From Hyphomonas sp. (lineage in GTDB: Bacteria > Pseudomonadota > Alphaproteobacteria > Caulobacterales > Hyphomonadaceae), in assembly GCA_020638455.1 (NCBI GenBank), contig JACKIK010000002.1:682001-746000 (forward strand): a stretch of DNA of 64,000 bases, read 5' to 3'. The position numbers and the translations under genes are program-made. Of the stretch, positions 34,177-40,968 are shown one piece after another; the stretch's first letter is position 1, and each line of letters begins with the position of its first letter. The notes under the pieces are model-generated. The model did not search any database. It was not told the origin of the DNA and saw only the letters and a list, made by a program, of their open reading frames with translations.

Positions 34177-35697
34177 ATGGCATCGGAACCACGGCCTGTC
34201 CGGCAGATTGTCATTGTCGGCGGCGGCACGGCCGGCTGGATGTCGGCTGCAGCGCTCGCCAACGCACTCGGCCCGGCTGCCGCCGTCACGCTGGTCGAAT
34301 CGGAGCTCATTGGCACGGTCGGGGTCGGCGAAGCGACCATCCCGCCAATCAAGATGTTCAACCGCTCGCTGGGCATCGACGAAAACGAGTTCGTCCGGGA
34401 AACCTATGGCACGTTCAAGCTGGGTATCCAGTTCGTGGACTGGAATCGCAAGGGCGAGGCCTATTTCCATCCGTTCGGCCAGTATGGCGCCGATTTCGAC
34501 GCGGTGCCCCTGCACAATTACTGGCTCTACGCCCGCAAACACGGCGACCAGAGCGATATCGGCGATCATTCCATGGCCTGGGTCGCCGCGCGCGAGGGCA
34601 AGTTCGATCAGCCCATGCCGGACCGTCGGCGTGTCCAGTCGACTTATGACTATGCCTATCATTTCGATGCGCACGCTTATGCCCGCTTCCTGCGGCGCTA
34701 CAGCGAGGCGCGCGGCGTTACCCGCGTTGAAGGCAAGGTCATTGATGTCGCGCTCAGGCCGGACAATGGCTTCATTGAAAGCGTCCGGCTGGACGACGGC
34801 AGGACCATTGCGGGCGACCTTTTCATCGACTGTTCGGGCTTCCGGGGGCTTTTGATCGAGCAGGCCCTGCGGACCGGCTATGAAGACTGGTCGCCCTGGC
34901 TGCCGGCCGACAGCGCCGTCGCCGTGCCCTGCGAGTCGCCGGAGGCCCCGATCCCCTACACCCGCTCGACGGCCCGCGAGGCCGGCTGGCAATGGCGCAT
35001 CCCGCTGCAGCACCGCATCGGCAATGGCCATGTGTTCTGTTCAGATTACATCAGCGACGACGCAGCAACCGCGACCCTGATGTCGAACCTGCCGGGGCCG
35101 GCTACAGCCGAGCCGCGGATCCTCCGTTTCACCACCGGCCGGCGCCGCAAGTTCTGGAACGGCAACTGTATCGCCATCGGCCTGTCTGCAGGCTTCATGG
35201 AGCCGCTGGAATCGACCTCGATCCACCTGATCCAGTCCGGTATCACACGGCTTCTGGCCCTGTTCCCGGACGCGTCCTGTGACCGGGGCGCGCAGAAAGA
35301 GTACAACCGCATCACCTCGTTGGAGTACGAGCGGGTACGCGACTTCCTGATCCTTCACTACTGCGCCACCGAGCGGGACGATGCACCGCTGTGGAACTAT
35401 GTGCGCACGATGCCCATTCCCGACACGCTCCGTTACAAGATCGGCCAGTTCCGGTCGTACGGGCGGATCGTCGCGAGTGATCTCGAACTGTTCCAGAATC
35501 CGAGCTGGCTGGCGGTCTACCTGGGCCAGGGGATCGAACCGGACCATTGCGGTCCGCTCGCTGAAGCGCGCGCCGAGGCGGTGCAGGCCCGGGAGAAACT
35601 CGCCGGCCTCCGCCAGGTGATCCGGGATGCTGCCGGGATCATGCCCACGCACCAGCAATACATTGACCGTTTCTGCTCCGCCCGGGCGCCGGCATGA
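34177..35697 (+). CDS. Tryptophan-halogenase family flavin-dependent enzyme (copy 1)
   Basis: The 506-residue protein has the FAD motif GGGTAGW (residues 15-21), the halogenase signature WQWRIPLQHR (the WxWxIP motif), a lysine at 81 in TFKLG matching the catalytic lysine of known tryptophan halogenases, and EPLESTSIHLIQ with the conserved glutamate. These support FADH2-dependent halogenation through hypohalous acid; a separate flavin reductase would be needed, and none is nearby. The ATG at 34177 has GGGAGG five bases upstream. It overlaps the next gene by four bases. The substrate is unknown; indole-like or sugar-linked compounds are only guesses. Confidence 0.9.
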   Translation: MASEPRPVRQIVIVGGGTAGWMSAAALANALGPAAAVTLVESELIGTVGVGEATIPPIKMFNRSLGIDENEFVRETYGTFKLGIQFVDWNRKGEAYFHPFGQYGADFDAVPLHNYWLYARKHGDQSDIGDHSMAWVAAREGKFDQPMPDRRRVQSTYDYAYHFDAHAYARFLRRYSEARGVTRVEGKVIDVALRPDNGFIESVRLDDGRTIAGDLFIDCSGFRGLLIEQALRTGYEDWSPWLPADSAVAVPCESPEAPIPYTRSTAREAGWQWRIPLQHRIGNGHVFCSDYISDDAATATLMSNLPGPATAEPRILRFTTGRRRKFWNGNCIAIGLSAGFMEPLESTSIHLIQSGITRLLALFPDASCDRGAQKEYNRITSLEYERVRDFLILHYCATERDDAPLWNYVRTMPIPDTLRYKIGQFRSYGRIVASDLELFQNPSWLAVYLGQGIEPDHCGPLAEARAEAVQAREKLAGLRQVIRDAAGIMPTHQQYIDRFCSARAPA

Positions 35698-36722
35698 CGG
35701 CTGCACTTCCTACGCCCCGGCCGGTGACGCGATACGAGAATGTCACCGCGGAGCTATTCTGGAACGAGATCCAGCCAAAAGGTGAGCCGGCAGTCCTGTC
35801 AGGGCTTGGCAGGGACTGGCCCGTTGTGCGGCAGGGCCTGAGCGGCGCCGAAGCCGTGCGGGACTATCTCGGCAGTTTCAGCCTCGAAAAACCGCTGGAA
35901 ATGTTCATTGCGCCTCCCGAGATGAAGGGCCGCTTCTTCTATTCAGACGACCTGCATGGTTTCAATTTTGACCGGAGGACATCGACCGTCCGGCAAGTGC
36001 TGGACCTTGTCGTGAAGCATCTCGGCGATACGGAGGGGCCGTCCTTCTATGCCGGCGCCGTCAATATCCCCCATCACCTGCCCGGCTTCGGGACGGAGCA
36101 CCCCGTCCCGTTCCTGCCGGAAGGCACGGACCACCTCGCCTCGGTCTGGATCGGGACGCGCACGCGCATTGCGCCGCACTGGGACCTTGCCCAGAACATC
36201 GCCGTCTGCGGAGCCGGACGGCGGCGCTTCACCTTCTTCCCGATCGACCAGGTGGCAAATCTGTACATTGGCCCGATCGACTTCACGATGGCGGGCCAAC
36301 CCTGCAGTCTTGTCGACCTTGCCGATCCCGATCTTGACCGCTTCCCGCGCTACGCGGAAGCCGCGCGGCATGCCCGGTTCGCCGACCTTGAGGCCGGCGA
36401 TGCCGTCTATGTGCCGAGCCTGTGGATACACCAGGTCGAGTCGTTCGAACCGCTTGGCCTGCTGGTGAACTACTGGTGGCGCGACGGCCCCGAATACCTG
36501 ATCACGCCGACGCTGACCCTGATGCATGCGCTCCTCTCCCTGCGTGACATGCCGCGGCGCGAACGAGACCAGTGGCGCATCCTGTTTGACCACTTCATCT
36601 TCGATGAAGACGAAACGACACTGGCCCACATACCGGAAGATGCGCGCGGCGTGCTGGGCGACAAGACGCCCGAGCAGCTGCAGGCCCTGCGACGCCTGCT
36701 GGCGAGCCGGCTGGGCGGCTGA
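35694..36722 (+). CDS. JmjC-like cupin (cupin_8) protein coupled to halogenase 1
   Basis: This 342-residue protein matches the cupin-like domain of the JmjC/FIH family. A likely iron-binding triad is His162 and Asp164 (PHWDLAQNIAV) and His246 (PSLWIHQVESF), and RRRFTFFP matches the region after the first ligands. The N-terminus TRYENVTAELFWNEI resembles the opening of related putative hydroxylases. The coding region overlaps the halogenase by four bases (ATGA), so the two are likely made together. Related proteins occur beside halogenases and TonB receptors in other alphaproteobacteria. The reaction is likely a 2-oxoglutarate-dependent oxygenation, but the substrate is unknown. Confidence 0.85.
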   Translation: MTAALPTPRPVTRYENVTAELFWNEIQPKGEPAVLSGLGRDWPVVRQGLSGAEAVRDYLGSFSLEKPLEMFIAPPEMKGRFFYSDDLHGFNFDRRTSTVRQVLDLVVKHLGDTEGPSFYAGAVNIPHHLPGFGTEHPVPFLPEGTDHLASVWIGTRTRIAPHWDLAQNIAVCGAGRRRFTFFPIDQVANLYIGPIDFTMAGQPCSLVDLADPDLDRFPRYAEAARHARFADLEAGDAVYVPSLWIHQVESFEPLGLLVNYWWRDGPEYLITPTLTLMHALLSLRDMPRRERDQWRILFDHFIFDEDETTLAHIPEDARGVLGDKTPEQLQALRRLLASRLGG

Positions 36723-36740
36723 CACCCCCAAAAAAAGAAA

Positions 36741-36760
36741 GCCCCCGCGATGGCGGGGGC
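36741..36760 (-). terminator. Intrinsic terminator, strongest on the minus strand
   Basis: GCCCCCGC and GCGGGGGC form a perfect 8-bp stem with a GATG loop. On the minus strand it is followed by TTTCTTTTTTT, a strong U-run, which suits the repeat protein gene ending at 36785. On the plus strand the run is only TTCCTC, so it may also end the halogenase-cupin message less efficiently. Confidence 0.85.
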
Positions 36761-36784
36761 TTCCTCACATGAACTCAATCGCGA

Positions 36785-37753
36785 TCAGTTGCCGACATAG
36801 CCCGGCGAGACGCCAAGCGATTCGACGGTGCTGACCGTCAGGTAGCCGACCGGCAGGCCGTTGGCGCGCTGGTAGTCTTCCATCGCCTTCAGCGTGGCAG
36901 GACCGAACGATCCGTCCACCGGAACGGCATAGCCCTTGTCGCTGAGCGCCTGCTGCACTTCGGAGATCTTGGCGGGCGAGGCGTTGGTATCGCAAAGGAC
37001 CTGGCGCCATTCGAGGCCGCCACCCCCGGTGACAACGCGCTTTTCGACCGTCTTGTAGGTCGCCGGAATGACGACTGTCTCTTCCGTCGCGGCCTTGACC
37101 AGCTTCTGCACCGTGACCGTGTCATAGACCGCCGGGATCTTTTCCTCGACGACCTGTGCCGGGGTCTTCACCACCTGGCGGGTCACGGTCTTGTAGGTGG
37201 CCGGAATGACGTTGGTCTCCGTACGCTCAGCCGTCTTGATGCGGGTGCGGGTGACCGTGTCGTACTGCGCAGGCACTTCGACGCGGCAGAGCAGTTCGCC
37301 GGTGGCGACACCGCCGGTACCGTCCGCACTCGCAGTGCGGCCGAAGAGGCCGTTGCCGGGCTTCCAGGTCGTGTAAGCCGGACGCACGAGGACCTGCTCT
37401 TCATAGGTCTCGTATTCGGCCGGGATCACGACCGTTTCCGTACGCTCCGGCGTTTCGACGACCTGCTCGGTGACGGTCTCATACTCCGCCGGGATGACGT
37501 TGTACTTCACCGACTCTTCCTTCACGAGCACTTGCTCGGTCGTGGTCTCGTACTCGGCCGGAATGACCTTGATCTCGGAGCTTTCGGGCCGGTCAACGAC
37601 CTGCTCGGTCTGGATTTCGGTCGTTTCCGGAATCAGCACCCGGGCGAAGCACGAACCAGCATCTGCATCGGGCGGATAATCCGCCGAATCCTGCGCATAC
37701 GCCATTCCCGTAAGCGCAGCCGATGCGACTGACAGTGCGAGCAATTTCTTCAT
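36785..37753 (-). CDS. Secreted repeat protein with C-terminal peptidoglycan-binding domain
   Basis: This 322-residue protein starts MKKLLALSVASAALTGMAYAQ, a signal peptide cleaved after about residue 20. The middle (about 38-250) contains eight degenerate repeats of about 23 residues with the core VIPAEYET-x-TEQV, interrupted once by a Gly/Ser-rich stretch. Such repeats would form a beta-rich rod or fiber. The last 60 residues (ISEVQQALSDKGYAVPVDGSFGPATLKAMEDYQRANGLP) are a PG_binding_1 domain. The ATG at 37753 has AAGGGGA upstream. It is probably a periplasmic protein tethered to the cell wall; the specific function is unknown. Confidence 0.85.
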   Translation of the reverse strand: MKKLLALSVASAALTGMAYAQDSADYPPDADAGSCFARVLIPETTEIQTEQVVDRPESSEIKVIPAEYETTTEQVLVKEESVKYNVIPAEYETVTEQVVETPERTETVVIPAEYETYEEQVLVRPAYTTWKPGNGLFGRTASADGTGGVATGELLCRVEVPAQYDTVTRTRIKTAERTETNVIPATYKTVTRQVVKTPAQVVEEKIPAVYDTVTVQKLVKAATEETVVIPATYKTVEKRVVTGGGGLEWRQVLCDTNASPAKISEVQQALSDKGYAVPVDGSFGPATLKAMEDYQRANGLPVGYLTVSTVESLGVSPGYVGN

Positions 37754-38067
37754 AGCTACTTCCCCTTTGAGCTTCGTCCGGCACGGCCGGACATGGCATT
37801 CTGCCTGCTGCATCCCCTACCCCAGCGGCAGAGGATCAGCAGCGGCCGCCCCTTCTCCGGACGGCACGCACGGACATTAGCCTACCGCCGCGCGCCCGGC
37901 TAGATTTTTGGTTAATTTTCGCCCGTTCCAACTTGTATTAAAAGACTTTTCCAGAACCTTCCGTGTAACAGTGCCTACAGGATACGGGCCCGCCGCGACG
38001 CAGTGTCCGGGGGGTGGAATTTGCCGCGGTTCGGCGTATTAGGGGCCAGCAAGACAGGAACTGCCTC
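37754..38067. other. Divergent intergenic region, repeat protein and purB
   Basis: This 314-base gap separates divergent genes. A perfect 7-bp hairpin (GTCCGGC and GCCGGAC with a three-base loop, 37776-37792) sits just upstream of the repeat-protein start. The centre (about 37900-37945) is AT-rich and likely holds promoters for both genes. I see no convincing -10/-35 pair, and no open frame of interest. Confidence 0.5.
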
Positions 38068-39366
38068 ATGATCCCTCGTTACACACGGCCCGAAATGGCG
38101 AACATCTGGTCACCCGAATCCCGCTTCGGGATCTGGCTGGAGATCGAGACGCTCGCCGCGGAGGCCATGGAGCAGATGGGGCTCGTTCCGCACGGCGTCA
38201 CCCAGGCGGTGCGGGAGCGGGCGCAGTTCGATCCGGACCGGATCGACGAAATCGAACGCGAAGTGAAACATGACGTCATCGCGTTTCTGACCAATGTTGC
38301 CGAACATGTCGGTGACGAGGCACGATTCCTCCATCTCGGCATGACCTCGTCGGATGTCCTGGACACCTGCTTCAACGTCCAGCTGGTGCGGGCGGCGGAC
38401 CTGTTACTGGCGGGCGTCGACCGGGTCCTGACGGCGCTGGAAAAGCGCGCCTTCGAATTCAAGCTGACCCCGACCATCGGCCGCAGTCATGGCATCCATG
38501 CCGAGCCCACAACATTTGGGATCAAGCTCGCGACGTTCCACGCGGAATTCCAGCGCGTCCGGGCCCGTCTCGAACTCGCACGCGATGAAGTCTCCACGTG
38601 CGCCATTTCCGGCGCGGTCGGGACCTTCGCGAACATCGACCCGAAAGTGGAGGAGCACGTCGCCGGCAAGCTGGGCCTGCGGCCGGAGCCGGTCTCGACC
38701 CAGGTCATCCCACGTGACCGGCACGCCATGTTCTTCGCGGTGCTCGGCGTCATCGCCTCATCGGTCGAACGACTCGCAACCGAGATCCGGCATCTTCAGC
38801 GTACGGAAGTCCTGGAAGCCGAGGAATATTTCTCGGCCGGCCAGAAGGGTTCATCCGCCATGCCCCACAAGCGCAACCCGGTGCTGACCGAGAACCTGAC
38901 CGGGCTTGCCCGCCTCGTCCGCTCGGCCGTGACGCCGGCCATGGAAAACGTCGCCCTGTGGCACGAGCGCGATATCTCCCACTCTTCGGTCGAGCGCGGC
39001 ATCGGCCCCGATGCAACGGTGCATCTGGACTTTGCCCTGCACCGCCTCGCCGGCGTTGTGGAAAATCTTGTCGTCTATCCGGAACGGATGCTGAAGACGC
39101 TGAACAGCATGGGCGGCCTGCACAATTCCCAGCGCGTTCTTCTGGCGCTCGTCGAGGCCGGCGTCAGCCGCGAAGAAGCCTACCGGATGGTTCAACGCAA
39201 TGCGATGCGCACCTGGGGCGGCGAAGGCCCGCTGCTGGACCTGCTCCAGCAGGACAAGGACGTGATGGCGAAGCTCTCGAAGGACCAGATCGAAGCGCTG
39301 TTCGACCTCGACTACCACTTCAAGCACGTCGATACGATTTTCACCCGTGTGTTCGGCCACGCCTGA
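38068..39366 (+). CDS. purB: Adenylosuccinate lyase
   Basis: PurB cleaves SAICAR and adenylosuccinate in purine synthesis. The fumarase-superfamily signature GSSAMPHKRNPVLTENLTG is present near residue 260, with MTSSDVLDTCFNVQLVRA and IGRSHGIHAEPTTFGIK earlier (catalytic histidine in the latter). I use the ATG at 38068 (MIPRYTRPEMANIW, 432 residues). It is transcribed alone on the plus strand, and its stop is three bases from the convergent halogenase 2 stop. Confidence 0.96.
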   Translation: MIPRYTRPEMANIWSPESRFGIWLEIETLAAEAMEQMGLVPHGVTQAVRERAQFDPDRIDEIEREVKHDVIAFLTNVAEHVGDEARFLHLGMTSSDVLDTCFNVQLVRAADLLLAGVDRVLTALEKRAFEFKLTPTIGRSHGIHAEPTTFGIKLATFHAEFQRVRARLELARDEVSTCAISGAVGTFANIDPKVEEHVAGKLGLRPEPVSTQVIPRDRHAMFFAVLGVIASSVERLATEIRHLQRTEVLEAEEYFSAGQKGSSAMPHKRNPVLTENLTGLARLVRSAVTPAMENVALWHERDISHSSVERGIGPDATVHLDFALHRLAGVVENLVVYPERMLKTLNSMGGLHNSQRVLLALVEAGVSREEAYRMVQRNAMRTWGGEGPLLDLLQQDKDVMAKLSKDQIEALFDLDYHFKHVDTIFTRVFGHA

Positions 39367-39369
39367 CGG

Positions 39370-40887
39370 CTAGGCCATCGCGTCCGCCGGCATGGCGCAG
39401 TTGCGCGTGATGAAATCGGAATGGGATGGCAGCGCATCGACGGCCCTGTCCACGATCGTGCGGACATTGGCGAGGAACTCCGCCAGCTGCGCATCGCTGA
39501 TCAGGTCCGCCATCGCATTATGTCCACCCGGCATAAGCCCCTGCCCCATCATAACCTGCAGCCAGCTGGTTTCCTTGAACAGGTCTTCCTGGTCCCGGAA
39601 GATGCGGCCGTGCGCCCTGAACAGCTCCATGCGTGCGACCAGAGAGTCCGGCACCGGCATCGTCCGCACATAGTTCCAGAAGTCCGTGTCGTCGCGGCGG
39701 GTGAGCTTGTAGTGCAATATCAGGAAGTCGCGGATGCGCTCGAACTCGTAGCCGACCTGACGGTTGTATTCGGCGATGTCAGCCTCGTCGACGCCGCGCT
39801 GCGGAAACAGCGTGATGAGCCGGTTCACGTTCGACTGGACGAGGTGGATCGACGTCGATTCCAGGGGCTCCATGAAGCCGCTCGCAAGGCCAAGGGAAAC
39901 GCAGTTCTTCTTCCAGAACTCCCTCCGCCGGCCAGTGGTGAACTTCAGCAGGCGCGGCTGGCCGGACGGCTCGCCATCAAGATTCCGCATGAGTTCGTCC
40001 GCAGCGGCCTGCTCATCCATGTAGGCGCTGCTGAAGACGTGGCCGTTGCCCGTCCGGTGCTGCAGCGGGATGCGCCATTGCCAGCCGGCACCACGGGCGA
40101 TTGATTTCGTGTACGGAAGAAGGGGGTCTGTGCTGGCGCAGGCGACGGCCCATGCCCGGTTGACCGGAAGATAGTGCGACCAGTCCTCATAGGCAGAGCC
40201 CAGCGCATCGCCGATGAGCATGCCGCGGAAACCAGAACAGTCGATGAAGAGCTCTCCGGCAACCGAACGGCCGTCGGCAAGCCGGACCGACCTGATGAAG
40301 CCACTTTCCCCGTCAAGCTCGACATCGTCGATAAGTCCTTCCGTTCTCAGCACACCCCGTGCTTCGGAATATTCCCGCAGCAGGCGGGCGTAGAGCCCGG
40401 CGTCGAAATGGAAGGCATAGGCAAGCCCCGCCATCGGCGTATCGCCCACCCGCTCCATCCTCGCGAATTTCGCGGCATAGGCCGCCCGGTCGTGAAGCGA
40501 ATAATCCCACAGGCTGCCGTTGCCGCCAGCCTGCATGTGGCGCAGCCAGTAATGGTGGAAATGGACACCGGCCAGGTTGATCCCGACCTCTCCGAATGTG
40601 TGGAGGTATCGCTCGCCGATCGCGCCCCAGTTGGTGAATTCGATGCCGAGCTTGAAGGTGCCCGCCGTGCGCGCGAGGAACTGGTCTTCATCAAGGCCAA
40701 GTGCGCTGTTCAGCAGACGAATCTGTGGAATCGTGGCTTCACCCACGCCCACCGTGCCGATCTGGTCGGACTCGACCAATTCGATATCGATGAGCTTGCC
40801 GAGCACTTTCGACAGCGCGGCCGCGGCGACCCAGCCCGCCGTTCCGCCCCCGACAATCACGACTTTTGAAACAGCTCTTGCGTCCAC
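39370..40887 (-). CDS. Tryptophan-halogenase family flavin-dependent enzyme (copy 2), next to the TonB receptor
   Basis: This is a second flavin-dependent halogenase homologue, 505 residues. It has GGGTAGW (residues 13-19), the catalytic-type lysine at 79 in TFKLG, WQWRIPLQHR, and EPLESTSIHLVQ. All key motifs match copy 1, so the two are probably paralogues. The best start is GTG at 40887 with AGGAGGA six bases upstream. It lies 81 bases downstream of the TonB-dependent receptor, with a stem-loop between, and so is likely in the same transcript. Halogenase genes beside TonB receptors are a recurrent but unexplained arrangement in Caulobacterales and Xanthomonads. Confidence 0.9.
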   Translation of the reverse strand: MDARAVSKVVIVGGGTAGWVAAAALSKVLGKLIDIELVESDQIGTVGVGEATIPQIRLLNSALGLDEDQFLARTAGTFKLGIEFTNWGAIGERYLHTFGEVGINLAGVHFHHYWLRHMQAGGNGSLWDYSLHDRAAYAAKFARMERVGDTPMAGLAYAFHFDAGLYARLLREYSEARGVLRTEGLIDDVELDGESGFIRSVRLADGRSVAGELFIDCSGFRGMLIGDALGSAYEDWSHYLPVNRAWAVACASTDPLLPYTKSIARGAGWQWRIPLQHRTGNGHVFSSAYMDEQAAADELMRNLDGEPSGQPRLLKFTTGRRREFWKKNCVSLGLASGFMEPLESTSIHLVQSNVNRLITLFPQRGVDEADIAEYNRQVGYEFERIRDFLILHYKLTRRDDTDFWNYVRTMPVPDSLVARMELFRAHGRIFRDQEDLFKETSWLQVMMGQGLMPGGHNAMADLISDAQLAEFLANVRTIVDRAVDALPSHSDFITRNCAMPADAMA

Positions 40888-40916
40888 GCCGGTTCCTCCT
40901 GCGGCCAAACGTAGAT

Positions 40917-40945
40917 CGCCCCCGCCGGCTTGACCAGCGGGGGCG
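40917..40945 (-). terminator. Stem-loop between TonB receptor and halogenase 2
   Basis: CGCCCCCGC and GCGGGGGCG form a perfect 9-bp stem with an 11-base loop, 24 bases after the receptor stop. No U-run follows on the minus strand, so it may only partly terminate, or it may set the receptor message level above that of the halogenase. Confidence 0.45.
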
Positions 40946-40968
40946 ACCTCAGGGTTCTTGTCAGGCGC

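Noticed and set aside
36785..37753. CRISPR-like regular repeats
   Set aside because: The repeats are degenerate, coding, in frame, and have no unique spacers; they encode the VIPAEYET protein repeats.
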